DNA from: Pleurotus djamor
Lineage: Eukaryota; Basidiomycota; Agaricomycetes; Agaricales; Pleurotaceae
Length of the DNA stretch: 64,000 nucleotides
Assembly (NCBI GenBank): GCA_029747585.1
Contig: JAPEVF010000108.1
Coordinates: 44,109-108,108 of the forward strand
Direction of reading: 5' to 3'
Part shown: positions 24,336 to 36,073 of the stretch, one piece after another
How the letters are laid out: every line of letters starts with the position of its first letter
Position numbering within the stretch: position 1 is the stretch's first letter
Notes under the pieces: generated by a model
The model's database searches: none
What the model saw: the letters and a program-made list of their open reading frames with translations, nothing else
What the model was told of the DNA's origin: nothing
Translations under genes and position numbers: made by a program

Positions 24336-26087
24336 ATGAACGGTTCGCTTCTCAGTAAGGTTCTTCAGACCCAGGACTTGTATCCTCTTTAATGGCACCT
24401 AGGCAGGTCCGTTTAGCACCGGTCACCCTACGGCAATCCAAACCTCTCTTCTCGATCGCGCAAGTTTCGCCAAGTTCGATCCCTCGGGGCGGTATCTGGC
24501 TGCAGGAAAACTTGATGGTACCGCATCTATATGGGACTTGGAGACTAGGTCGACTGTGAGGATGCTGGATGGACACGTCAAAGCTGTTACCAATGTTGAG
24601 TGCGTCCCTTCTTTCCCGCATTCTACACCAGAACCTCAGCACATACGAGATAGCTGGTCTAGATATTCAAGATACCTTCTGACCTCGTCGAAGGACTGGA
24701 ATGTGATTATATGGGACTTGGAATCGCCGTTTGACCCCCCTCAACGACACAATACTATTCGCTTCGACGCGCCTGTGCTCTCAGCCTCTTTTCATCCGAG
24801 AAACAGGTAGGTACCAGGGGTTCGCGTCCAGAATTCTCCAGTGCTAAGTGACATTTGCAACAGCAATATCATTCTTGCACTTTTGAGTACTGGCGAAGCT
24901 TATATAGCCGATCTGCGAAGGGAGCACCGGTCTCGAATTGAACTCTGTGAAACGGTGGACGAGAGCAATGAAGATGCTCAAAGTGGGAGATCCCAGTGCG
25001 TATCCTTCTACCTTGAACCAGTGAGGAAACTCTCACCTCTCTTAATAGCTCGGCCATGACTGTTGCGCGATTTGATCCAACTGGAAAGCACATATTTATT
25101 GGGACTGCTGCTGGCTGTGTCCTTGTTTTCAATTCGCGTACAAAGTCTGTCAGTATTTCCCTTGCTGATGGTCTATCATGGAGTATAACACTCTCGACAG
25201 ATGGTTGCCCGACACAAGATTGCTGGGGCAGGATCAATGAAGAGTTTTGATTTTCCGAGAACAGGACGGTACGACTTGGGGGGATCTATCCTTGACTGGC
25301 GTTAACATTCTTTCTTAGCCGTCTTGTAACCAATTCCTCCGACCGAATTCTTCGCCACTTCAATTTACCCAGCTATCCGGCAACACTCGCCGCTGAAGAC
25401 GACATCGACCAGGAGCTCAAAACTGTATATCAGTTTTCTGACCCTATCGGCAAGACTGCTTGGCATGGTATGTCGTATAGCCCAGATGGCCAATGGCTCG
25501 CTGGTGGAGCTGCGGACCCTGCTACTCACAAGATTTACATATGGGATATATCTAACGACGGTCGATTCGTCTGTACTTTGGACGGTGGCAGGGAGCCACT
25601 CATTCACTTACACGTGAGTAAGTAATCCTTCGGTAGTGAGAGCTCTTACTGACTCACATTATATCAGTGGCATCCTCTGAAAGCTGTCATCGCGTCCACG
25701 ACGAACCATGGAAACATACTTATCTGGCACTGTCCGGTCCCGGAGCGCTGGGGTGCGTTTGCTGGTGGATTTGAGGAAGTGGATGAAAATGTAGAGTACC
25801 ATGAACGAGAAGACGAGTTCGATATTGTAAGTGGTCATTGACACTATGGTGGCATTTTCGTCATTCTCTGTCTGCAGGAGGACGAAGCAGAAACAGCCCT
25901 TCGAAAAATGAAGCAAGAGGAACAGGAAGTCGACATAAACGGCGTCGACAGCGAGGTGCCGAAACCAGAGCCTTTGAGTCTCCCTCAAGATGATGAAGAC
26001 GCTGCCTGGGCTGATGAAGAACCAGACGAGGATGTCCCAGGTTGGAAGATAAAAATTGTAATGGTAGATGAAATGGACTATATGTAG
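24336..26087 (+). CDS. SWD1: COMPASS subunit SWD1/RbBP5, WD40 protein
   Basis: SWD1 (human RbBP5) is a WD40 core subunit of the COMPASS histone H3K4 methyltransferase complex. A 19-nt first exon (MNGSLL and one base) joins at 24407 to PFSTGHPTAIQTSLL, like the N-terminus of yeast Swd1 proteins. WD repeats follow: FAKFDPSGRYLAAGKLDGTA, SIWDLET, YLLTSSKDWNVIIWDLES. Then comes the family-typical AWHGMSYSPDGQWLAGGAA and HWHPLKAVIASTTNHGNILI. The acidic C-terminal hinge is diagnostic (VDENVEYHEREDEFDI, then EDEAETALRK), matching the DENVEYEERESEFDI region of RbBP5. About seven introns are inferred. The last exon end (KIKIVMVDEMDYM) could be altered by another intron. Confidence 0.9.
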
Positions 26088-26307
26088 TATATATTCTAGA
26101 TTTTCACTGTTTGTGCTCATGCAAACCAGAGAGAAGTTTTCAGGCTCGCGAAATGAGAGCGACGCGTCCTCGAAGCTTGAGCTGGCCAAGCCTGGCCCGC
26201 GTTACCTTGCTCACGTGTTTGTGACTGTTCGTGAANGTCGGGGTGCGTCGATCGTCTGATTCAGATGACGTCCGCCCTCCGACAACACCTTNCAAATTCC
26301 AACCGTC

Positions 26308-27977
26308 ATGACTNCATCCCACGAACAGAGCCCAAGTATTGACTCTCTGCTGAATGATCTTCGCATCCCCAGTCATTATAACAAATTCTCCAGCTTGGAT
26401 GTTGCCACAGACAGTCTCATCCTTGCTCAATTGACAGAGTGGAAACGCAATGTTTCGTCTCATCTCAAGGAACTTCTAGCTTTCATCGAAATTCCAGCTC
26501 TTACACAGGAACAAAGGGCTGACGTGGCTTCTGTAGTTGCCCAGTTCGACGGCGATCAGCCTTGGGCGACCGGTGTCGAACAACTGGTNTCTCGTAAGTT
26601 TCGCTGCTCTTCTCTCTGTCATGAGGTTCACCACCGATGAATAACGTGCAGTCATTTTGGACGATTTTCAGACTCCATCTATTAGCATGATACGCCATAT
26701 TCTAACGAAAACTGTCAAACCAGTCTTCCAAGGGCATCTCCATCCATCGTTGAATCCTTCGACAGGCCGAACGCTTCCACGACTAGCAGGTGGACCATCA
26801 GCTTCTCATGATATGTTCGAATCGCAGACGTGGAAAGATTCTCCTGGAATTCCAAACCTTCTATCATGNTGTATCGGACACATGCCAGTGCGTAGAAGTA
26901 TCATTGATATCATTCCAGTGCTTATATGCGCTCCTAGGAGGGCGGTTGGGACGATGTATGGCATCTGATTATCCCGCCAATGATGACCCTCTTGGATGAC
27001 TATGAAGCGAAATATAAAGTTANCGGTGCAAACCTTGTACACAAGATGCTCCAGTCAGTTCCGAAATCCCTGTTGCAACGGACTGGGGTTGACGGTCTTC
27101 TTCGTTCGGTGGGTATTCATCGTCATCCATGTCCCTATGTTTCGCTTAAGGTTTGCGTGATCNTTACGCAGTCTTTACATACATGTCTTNCACACCTCCA
27201 GCGTCCAGAGTCACCTGCTCTGATCCAGACTGCAGTCAAGACGTCCGTATCACTGATACTGTTGACAACCGACATAGGTTCTCAACATCGCTTTGATCAC
27301 CTCTGNGCACTCCTTGGAGACGGAATTATCGGCAGCATCTGGTTGTACAGCTCACTCGATTTGGATACTGTACAATCCTCCGTTGAGGCGCTACCCCTGG
27401 TAATTGATGCTCTGGGAATAGGTTGCTCGCGCTACCTCAAGGTAAAGTCCGAGGCGATATCAAAAGACTTTGGCGTGTGAGTCGCTGAATTGCTCATCTA
27501 GGCTTTGATCCCGCAGCTTGTGCATCCCCTCTCCTGGGATGACACTGGTTCCAACTCCTTGTCCTTCCAAATATACTCCATCCAGGCTCTCAGGCATGTC
27601 ATAACTGCGTGCTCACCCCGCATTCATCGGTGGAAGGGGATAGTCCTCGAAGGGATAGGAAAGGCCTGGGTTACACTTTTGGATACTAACAGAACGGATG
27701 ATGGTAAGCACCCATCTCTTCGTGAGATCTTCCCTTATGGATTTGTCTCTTTAGGTGCTGTTCTCCTGAAATCGGAGATAGCGTTGACCTGCGAGGAACT
27801 CGCGCGAGCTTGTCCTTCCGTTGTCCGAGTACGTTCGTTTAGAATCATTCATTCAATCGTTATCCGCTCACAGTCAGCTAGGAAGAGCTGCCAGCACTCT
27901 GTGCAGCTGAACCAACTTTATTCACAGGCCTCGTGCGACCTATCATACAGTTTAGCTCAAACCCTAGTATGTCCTAG
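26308..27977 (+). CDS. TTI2: TTI2-like subunit of the TTT (Tel2-Tti1-Tti2) complex
   Basis: TTI2 acts with Tel2 and Tti1 as an Hsp90 co-chaperone for PIKK kinases (TOR, ATM/ATR-like). The recognisable core is PPMMTLLDDYEAKYKV, followed by GANLVHKMLQSVPKSLLQRT and GVDGLLRS. Next come LTHLQRPESPALIQTAVK (the T read across an N), ALGIGCSRYLKALIPQLVHP and a helical-repeat C-terminus ending ELPALCAAEPTLFTGLVRP. The N-terminus (SIDSLLNDLRIPSHYNKF) is poorly conserved. Seven or so single Ns lie in the gene, so some residues are unknown, but the frame stays open across them. About six introns are inferred. It lies 220 bases downstream of SWD1 on the same strand. Confidence is moderate because the family evolves fast. 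Confidence 0.75.
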
Positions 27978-28870
27978 GAATTTGCACATGCTATGCCACC
28001 CTCCATGCCACCCTCCATTCTATGGCATCGTGTGAAGAGGGTTCGGGTGAAGGTTGCAACTCTTCCCGGCGGACCGGAATAACTTGAAGTCTGATTCTGG
28101 TAAATGTGTGTTCGTTTCGTGGAAAGTCGGGCTACGCCGCTTCGATTGATACCATCTGTCATCCCCACAAAAGAACCCAGGAGCTTAAACGGAGCGTCTG
28201 GCTAACAGCGAGAGTCGTTGGGAGAAACATAAAGCGCCTTCGGCAGCGCCTTGCTCCTCAAGCGGAGGGCTTATACTTCGGGTTGCGGGTCGGTACGGCT
28301 TTGAAATTGTCGATGATTTCGTCTTATCTAAACCGGACTGCCGCACAGGGATTTGGTGAGTCGATCAGGGAATAATTGTGTCATCCAGACTGATCTGGAT
28401 TGAAGTGGTAGATACGATCGACGCACGATGTTGCGTTGGCAAAGGAATTAAAGGTAGGTTTCGCCGATAAACACGTTGCCCCCTCGACGCGTCGCGTTCT
28501 CCGTATGTTAACTTTGCTCTGCTCGTTTCAGGCGGTCTAGCCATGTCGCGAACAGGCGTCATGCTTGCTGAGAAGTTCAACAAGCGCGTTGAGGGTTACT
28601 GTGCTAGTGGCCATGGTGCATGGCGGATGGCGTAATTCCAGATCGAGACTTGTTGGAGATCTGAATTCAACAACCTCGGAGATCTGGCGGCAGGACTTGC
28701 CGGAGGCGGGCGCGCTTATCAGTTGCCCAAGTGGCTGGGTACCTGGGATAGTGCACGTGTTTGGTGATGTCTTCCAAGTCTGTCTCCCAGCCAGCCTTCA
28801 AAATCCTTTATCTGTGGCGACTCATCCGCCTTCCTTCTCCTCCCACACCATCTCCCCCTCACATCCCGTA
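27978..28870. other. Intergenic / no supported gene
   Basis: About 890 bases between TTI2 and the next gene. Open frames such as 28106-28375 (contains GLYFGLRVGTALKLSMISSY) have no recognisable motif, no clear start context and no consistent splicing. A decayed or misassembled gene is possible but not supported. Confidence 0.35.
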
Positions 28871-29532
28871 ATGAGCATCTCCATCGACGACCTCGTTTCC
28901 TCCCTCTCCTCCAGCCACATTGGCCAGGAAGCACTGGATCTCGCTGCGCTCCAGGTATGTCCCTCCCGTCGCCCTCATCGCGACCTCTTTGTTCATCGCT
29001 TCCACCAACATAGGCGCAGCTCGCCCAGAGCTTGGCTCAGGCGATCCAGCAATCTGCAAATGGGCAGGCCAGACGCGAAACTCGCCCTCACGCGTGCAAT
29101 ACCCCCACCGCCCACACCCCATCCGCCAGCTTTACGTTCGCTGAGGCACAGCGATATTATGACTCGATGACGGCGAGGCGTAATAGCCAGGTCGATGACT
29201 TCCCTATCCCCATGGAACAAATGGATGAAGACGAGCGCATGGTGGAGGATCTGCTCTTACCCCAAACCCCGATGTCGGCCAACGGAACTACATCCTTCGA
29301 ACAGCATCAACATTACCTTCCGAATACGCCCCACTCTCACCATTTCAAGGGCTATACATCACCATTTGCGACGGACGCTTACCCCAACTCCACATTCGCA
29401 TCTACCGACCCGTTCTACCAACAAGCCGTCCAAAAGTCCATCGGATTCAATGCGTCGCCGACCTCGGTCTTCACACAGACTGGACGTCCTTCACATCATT
29501 CCCCGTTCCTAACTGCACAAAAGCAGAAATGA
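28871..29532 (+). CDS. Hypothetical Gln/Ser-rich protein
   Basis: I do not recognise this protein. The first exon (MSISIDDLVSSLSSSHIGQE) ends at 28954. A clean GTATGT...CATAG intron (28955-29013) joins it to AQLAQSLAQAIQQSANGQAR. The body is low complexity, rich in Gln, Ser, Thr, Pro and His, with FTFAEAQRYYDSMTARR and an acidic short stretch MDEDERMVEDLLLPQTP. It ends SPFLTAQKQK and is about 200 residues in total. There is no signal peptide or membrane segment, so it is probably an intracellular, largely disordered protein. Support comes from good splice sites, amphipathic periodicity across the junction and a CT-rich 5' leader (28820-28870) typical of expressed fungal genes. Confidence 0.7.
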
Positions 29533-30633
29533 GCACGCTCGCTCACCCTTGTCATCCGGGGTAACTGCGGACATTCTTTCCTTCCCTCCGTCTCCATTCA
29601 CTTCCACCAAATTCTCATAATCCACCACAACTCACTCCCTCTTCTCAAACCTTCAACGTCACCTTCGCGCTCATGCGGAGTTTGAGGCTGTCATCGCCGA
29701 CCCGTTCTCGTTAAACTTGCATCAAAGAAACGACCTTCCCATCAAGAGGACGCACTATGTCCTACATCGAGTGCCCTTCTCGCAATCCCGGGGTGCATGC
29801 ACAGCCTGCCGCCAGTATTATTGTCCCCACTTCTCCCTTCGCGGCCCTGCGTGGCAAATTGCAACCCCACCACACGTTTGCTCATCCTCAGTGTCCATAA
29901 TCGGCCCGGACTGCACACATCGTTCCATTCCAACGAACCTTCGACCTCAGGTTGAAGTACGTATGTGTTCTAGGTCCCGGTTATCGTCCGTCACCCCCTC
30001 GTGCCTCCACACCCCATGTTGCCTAAGGTTGGGATTCCCTTCCTGACCATGGTAACCCTAATCGTCATCCGTATCCGATGATTATGTATCTTCCTCAATC
30101 CGAACACCGTAGAGTAATTCCAAGTTAGAAAACCTAATACTGTTCATAGATCGCTTCTTACGTCTTCTACCCCACACATCCTTTGGGCAATTCGCTGTAC
30201 AATTTATGTATATGGACTTACTTGCATTCCTCTTTGGACATTTGTGTATGTATGTAGAAAACCGCATTGTTCCGCTTCTTCCTTTGTACTTATCCAGTGA
30301 AACATCAATCCAGTTGACTGATACGATCAGAGGTTGCTGTGATGCTGCTTTGAACGACTGAATGATCCGGTAACTGCCTGTAACTGCCTGCTGCCTTGGG
30401 AAATCACAGCACGAAGTTCGCGGGTCTAAAGGGGATCCATTGTTATTGTATTCTCAGGCTTGTACGGCAGTGGATACTAGTGAGGGGTGCTAAATAAGAA
30501 TTGCGGGGAAAGTAACACCGAGATGATAGCGGTGGTTGGCCTGTGCATGGGTCGGAAGATAACCAGGCCGAAGAGGCGAGGACCACACGACGTCGTCGCA
30601 CCGACGAAGAAGCGATAGAAAGTGACGTTAAAC
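29533..30633. other. Intergenic, convergent 3' regions
   Basis: No gene is seen. The first 500 bases are C/T-rich and probably 3' UTR of the upstream gene. The remainder lies downstream of the first calcineurin B gene. Confidence 0.4.
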
Positions 30634-31885
30634 CTAGAACAAATCCTCAAGGGTCATTTGCTTCATGATGTCCTGGTCCGGTAGCGAGGACCGGGTTCGG
30701 GTAATGAAGCAAGCAGGACAACCAGAGTAAGAAGATACGATGAGCTCAGGAGGTACAACAAGTGACTAGGGAAGNAAAAAAGGCACTAACCGTATTTGCT
30801 ACCATAGCGGCGAATTCATCGACGCTGAGTTTTCCATCGCCATCCTTATCTGCAAGGAGCATAGTCTTATCGACCACTTGTTGTAGCTCATGATCCTATA
30901 TCGAGAATGGAAGGAAAAGATGAGCTATTGCTCCCTAGCGTGAAGGTATACAAACACGACCCACTTTCAGATTGGTCCCCACCATCATTTTCATGACCAA
31001 GAACAATTCTCCGTTTGAGATGTACCCGTCCCTGTCAATGTCGTAGACATTGAAAGCGACTGCAACAGAGATGAGGTCACATATCAGTCACCAGTGGCAC
31101 GAGTCGCCACAGTCAACGGAACAAGCGAACGGAATAACTGTTTGTTGTCAAATTTATGTACTCACACCGAAGCTTTTCCTCGCGTCCGCCACGACTGCTA
31201 AACACGCTCAACCCGCCGACAAACTCTTGAAAATCGACCGTGCCGCCGCCACTAATAAAACAAACACATCATATTGGCAGCGTCAGTTACACAACTCAAA
31301 ATGACGACCTGACACGTCACCGAAAAGCATCCTTGTGTATGTGTCGGAATTCCCCCAAGGAAATTTCACGTACTCAGCATCGAATAGGGCTATCAGCCTT
31401 GATGCCAGCGGATTGGAAGCGATCTGAGGTATCTGGAGGAATTCCTCCCGGTCGATAGATCCTGATCGGTCGCTAAAACCAAAAAGTTAGAGAAGGTTGT
31501 GGTTCAATCCCGAGTTCGGAGTGATTGGAGTGGCGGAGGCTATACGCAAGATGGACGGAAGGGTGACTTCCTTGGACCCTGCGTACCTATCCAATTTCAT
31601 GAATCGTTTCTTCAACCGTTCTAATTCAGCCTCGGTGACTGTTGTTCGAGTCGGAGGGATGGAACGATCCGAGGGCGAGTAAGCACATGGATGAAGACAT
31701 CGGTAACAGGATATATGGGCATCCGTATGAGGCTTTAGCGTTGTCGGCGAAACCTAGGGTTTAATACGCACAATGCGAATGTCTCTGCATTTCCTCCATG
31801 AATTGAGAAGCTGCATATTGGTCGTCAGTCGCAGTTGTGGGTCGTGGAAAAGGTGGGTGGTGGGGTACGAACGGGATTGTCCCAT
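30634..31885 (-). CDS. CNB1: Calcineurin regulatory subunit B, tandem copy 1
   Basis: Calcineurin B is the Ca2+-binding regulatory subunit of the calcineurin phosphatase, controlling stress and cation responses. The protein starts MGQ (N-myristoylation-type glycine at position 2) in a 13-nt first exon, then reads [13 protein letters not shown] and [11 protein letters not shown]. All four EF-hand loops keep the acidic ligands: [36 protein letters not shown] and [12 protein letters not shown]. It ends [10 protein letters not shown] and is about 174 residues, the normal length. Seven coding exons share intron positions with the copy at 32440-33433. An N lies in the last intron. By eye it differs from copy 2 at about 28 residues, mostly conservative. 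The gene looks intact. Confidence 0.92.
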
Positions 31886-32439
31886 CGCTAAAGAATCAGC
31901 AGTATGGCGAGGGGAGTAGTCGAGATGATGATGACGGGGTGGATACCAATTCAGTGGCTATTTGATGAATCTCTTGAGGTCTATTCTCGTAACAGATGGG
32001 GCCCGAGTTGGCATCCTCAGCGCTTCAACTGAAGCACACTTTCCCCACCGAGCGATATTCATGATGCGACAGCGGGCGTCACACAGAAAAATAACGGGGA
32101 AATCTAGACGGTCATTCCGTTTGACATGCTTGGGGAAAGAGACGTACCGGGCTCCTTTCCCCACTACCAATAAGACGGAGATATGCAATGAGATTGATGC
32201 GATTTTATAGTCATTACAATTGCGATCTGTAAACTGCTACATGCAAGAGATGAAATGCCGCCAGAGGGAAGTAGAGGTGCCAAGGGGATGGGAAGTACAG
32301 AAAGAGGTATCTATAATGCGTGAGACGGGAGATACACTTGATTTCCATGGTCAAGACTAGATATAACGACGAACACACGTACAAGCAGAGCAAGGAGGAG
32401 GAAGTCCATAAATGGCACGACAGCGATGAACAACCAGGA
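31886..32439. other. Intergenic between calcineurin B copies
   Basis: This is promoter of copy 1 and 3' region of copy 2. No other gene is seen. Confidence 0.5.
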
Positions 32440-33433
32440 TCAAAACAAATCTTCAAGGGTCATTTGCTTGACGATGTCCTGTAGCGATTCGTTCGATGGT
32501 CAGCTGATGGTCAAAGCTTTTGCATTGATACTGACCGTGTTCGAAACCATGGTTGCGAACTCCTCAAAGCTGAGCTTACCATCGCCATCTTTGTCGGCCT
32601 CCATTATTGTCTTATCAACAATTTGTTGCAGTTGTTGGTCCTGTCGTAAGAACATCAGATGGGGGCCATAGGATGTCATCAAAAGGGAAGCATACCTTCA
32701 AGTTATTCCCAACCATCATCTTCAAGACCAAGAACAGCTCCCCGTTGGATATGTATCCATCTCTATCCATATCGTATACCTTGAACGCGACTAAACCAGA
32801 TTAAGTAACATTCTAGCAGCGCACGAGAAAGATAGGGCAAAATGATGGACTACATACATCGTAGCTTCTCATCCCGACCCCCTCGACTACTGAATGCACT
32901 CAATCCTCCAACGAATTCCTGGAAATCAACCGTTCCTCCACCGCTAACACGAACAAAACCATCAGTTATTTAAATCGCAGAGTCGAACAGAACACCGACT
33001 CTTCGTCAAAGATTGCTATCATCCTCGAAGCCAGCGGGTTGGTAGCTATTTGGGGTATCTGCAGGAATTCCTCCCTGTCTATAGATCCTGATCCATCACT
33101 ATCCAGGAAATCAGATGTATCCGCGCGAAAGGACTTGAGATAAGAAAGTTGAACGTACCTGTCTAACTTCATGAAACGTTTCTTCAGTCGCTCGAGTTCA
33201 GCCTGAGTGACTATCAAATCCAAGTGGCCATTGACATTGACGACGCGTGATCGACGGCGCATGAGAGGTTTCGAATGCATCTTAAGCATATTCGTACACC
33301 ATGAAGATCAAATCACGCACAGTTCGACCGCCTCGACATATCCTCCATGAATTGTGAAGCTATTGGCAATAACGTACATCAGCCAGACGTCTTGGGGGGA
33401 CAAAGTGTGATCCTACGAACGTGTCTGCCCCAT
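32440..33433 (-). CDS. CNB1: Calcineurin regulatory subunit B, tandem copy 2
   Basis: This is a second complete calcineurin B gene in the same orientation. The N-terminus MGQ is followed by [13 protein letters not shown] and the same [11 protein letters not shown] helix. EF-hand loops are [36 protein letters not shown] and [12 protein letters not shown], and the C-terminus is [10 protein letters not shown]. It is nearer the usual fungal CNB1 consensus than copy 1 (for example SGLSAFSS-like [30 protein letters not shown]), so it is the likelier ancestral-function copy. Introns sit at the same places as in copy 1, including the unusual GTTCGTA donor after the 13-nt first exon. Upstream, 588 bases separate it from the divergent MSS1 gene. 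Confidence 0.92.
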
Positions 33434-34021
33434 TTTTGCAGCTAAGCAACGTTTTCAAGTTGAGAGAAGAGTAGTCGAGGCGGAAACGTTGGTCGTGTAC
33501 GGGTAAGTTGTGCGTTGATAGAAACGAAAGCAAAGAACATTTGTCGAGCATCCCTAATCCCTAGCGGTCACGTGCCCGGCGCTTTTAAGGCTGTTGCACA
33601 GGCTTCAAGCTTCAAGCGCGTCGTCGCCCGTCACACTTGAAGTCCCCGTACAGTCGAGAGGATTGGTCCGTAGTATGTGTGTCTACATCGCGAAGCACAT
33701 ATAGAGACAGCTGCTGTAGGGAACGCTTAGCATGTACATCGCAACGGCTCGACATCTAACTGGTAATATTCCCGAAAATCTCGCCCTACGCAAAATACTT
33801 ACGGAAGCTACTTTTTGAAGCACTCTATCCGCCAAACCAACTTCTATAATTTGAGAGTTCAGCCTCCCGCACGCTCTTTCCAGTCTCAGCATTCTTTCTG
33901 ACTTTGGTTGAATCAACTTGGACGAGAGCAACCTTCGAAAGTTGAGAGCTGGATTTCTCGTAATTACAGTCACTAATTTCAGGGAAACTAGGACCTATTG
34001 ACCCGTTCTTCCACTTTTTCA
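33434..34021. promoter_or_regulatory. Divergent promoter region, CNB1 copy 2 / MSS1
   Basis: This region lies between two divergent start codons. No gene or clear TATA box is seen. Confidence 0.4.
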
Positions 34022-36073
34022 ATGTTGATCCGGGCACAGTGCAAAAATTTGGTTCCATTTCTAGGAACCGGAAATCGCTGCCTACATCGTGCACCAGTCT
34101 GTGCAACAACAATCGGGCTTGCTCACCATGGCCTGAGGCCCTCAGACGCGCAACGAGAAACTATCTACGCTCTTTCCACTCCCCCAGGAAAAGCGGGCGT
34201 CGGTGTCATACGCGTCTCTGGCCCTGACGCCCACAGAGTATGGAACCAGTTGGTCAGGACACATAGAAGAGATGGCAACCTCGGCGTTTCTAAACATCCA
34301 GAACCTTGGAAAATGCAACGGTGCCAGATCGTCCACCCAGATACAACAGAAATTCTAGATGATGGCATGGCCGTCTTCTTCAAGGGTAGGTTCCAAGCGC
34401 CACTGTTGCCAATATGCTTTCCATTACTTACTGTAACTTTGCCCCCCTCTCTCACTCGGTCTTCGGTCTTCGGGTTCGGGCACATCCTAACATTAGGCCC
34501 AAGATCATTCACCACAGAAGATGTTCTTGAATTGCACATACACTCTGGTCGCGCCATCATCGCAGCTGTGTTTTCTGCGCTAGCAACCCTCGAGTCATGC
34601 CGTCCAGCCGAGCCAGGAGAGTTTACTCGGCGAGCTTTTCTGGGAGGCCGAATGGATCTGACGCAGGTGGAGGGGCTTCGAGATCTTTTGGAAGCTGAAA
34701 CCGATACTCAACGAAGACTAGCACTAGGTGCTGCGAGGGTATGTGATCATTTACGAACTTCTTGCGCGGCTTTCTGTTCTGGTTCCTAATACCCTATCCA
34801 GGGCGACGTAAGGTCGCGATTTGAAAGCATTCGTGCCCAGATAATACATTGTTTGGCCATGGTCGAAGCTCTCATAGATTTTGGCGAAGGCGAAGACATT
34901 GAGGAAGGCGTCTATGCGAAAGGTAACCCCCATTTCTTCCAAACTTGCCGCTGTCTTGCATGCTGAATGATGTATCCAGCTCAAGCGGAAGCACAGTCCC
35001 TCCTAGCGACAATTCACGGCCACCTCCGTGATAGTAAGCGCGGCGAAATCCTACGGACTGGAATTCGCCTCGCCATTTTTGGACCGCCGAACGCGGGCAA
35101 AAGCAGCTTGCTGAACTTCTTGGGTGCGCACTTTCATCTCATTTGAGTTAGCGTACCCACTCAAAGTCAGTTCCATAGCTCAACGCGAAGCTGCCATAGT
35201 GACATCCGTCCCAGGAACTACGAGAGATATCATCGAGCTCTCTCTCGATATTGATGGTCTTCCCGTGATAGTATCTGATACCGCGGGACTCCGTAAAACA
35301 GATGATATAGTAGAGAACATCGGTATTGAACGAACAAAGAAAGCGTGGGTGTCTATTGATTCGACTTCTCCTCGGCTTGCTCACCGATCGCGACACTGTG
35401 TGTTTTACCAGGGTTCAAGCCGCTGATGTGTCTCTTTGTGTGCTGTCCATGCCCGAACTTGCTTCAAGCGGGGTATCGCCGACGTCAATAGCATCATTGC
35501 CTACATCAGTGGCGTCGCTCGTCACGCCTCACACTTACTTTCTCCTCAATAAATCAGATGCTCTTGGTTCATCTCTTCTTCCGCTGGACGACGACTCCTG
35601 CATCAGAAAGGATGTCATCCCTAAAGCTTGGGAAGTCAGTTTACAAACTGGAGAAGGCACGGACCAATTCCTTGCTGGTTTTGCCAAGTCACTGAAGGCA
35701 AAGTAAGTTTTTCGATTACCGCCCGGACAGAGGGAGCTTAACAGGGTCTATTGCGCTGCGAAGGTATGATATTCTCAAGGATGAGCAAGACGGACGTTGC
35801 CACCCTTTAATTACTCAATCTCGACACCGCGTGCACTTGGAGTCTGCGGCGAAATTCCTCGAAGCATTTATAGCGACACGTACGTGATCATCCTAATCTA
35901 AGCCTGCTAACATCTCACCCTCGTTTTATTTTTGATTTCTAGCGCAAGAGGACGTGGTTCTCGGAGCGGAGGAACTGCGCTACGCTGCCCAAGCTGTTGG
36001 GAAAATCAGCGGTCTGATTGATATTGAAGAGATATTAGATGCCGTGTTCAAGGACTTTTGCATCGGCAAATGA
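34022..36073 (+). CDS. MSS1: Mitochondrial tRNA modification GTPase MSS1 (MnmE/GTPBP3)
   Basis: MSS1/MnmE works with MTO1/MnmG to modify the wobble uridine of mitochondrial tRNAs. The N-terminus ([20 protein letters not shown]) is basic and suits mitochondrial import. The folate-binding N-domain reads [20 protein letters not shown] and [14 protein letters not shown], then [20 protein letters not shown]. The embedded G domain has [17 protein letters not shown] and NKSD, and the protein ends with the invariant CIGK motif whose cysteine is needed for modification. Introns are removed at about 34386-34499 and five or more later sites. The frame also allows an upstream TTG, but 34022 is the first ATG. 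No defects are seen. Confidence 0.93.

Noticed and set aside
28106..28375. Possible gene with GLYFGLRVGTALKLSMISSY
   Set aside because: No motif, no splice model joining it to neighbours and no CT-rich leader.
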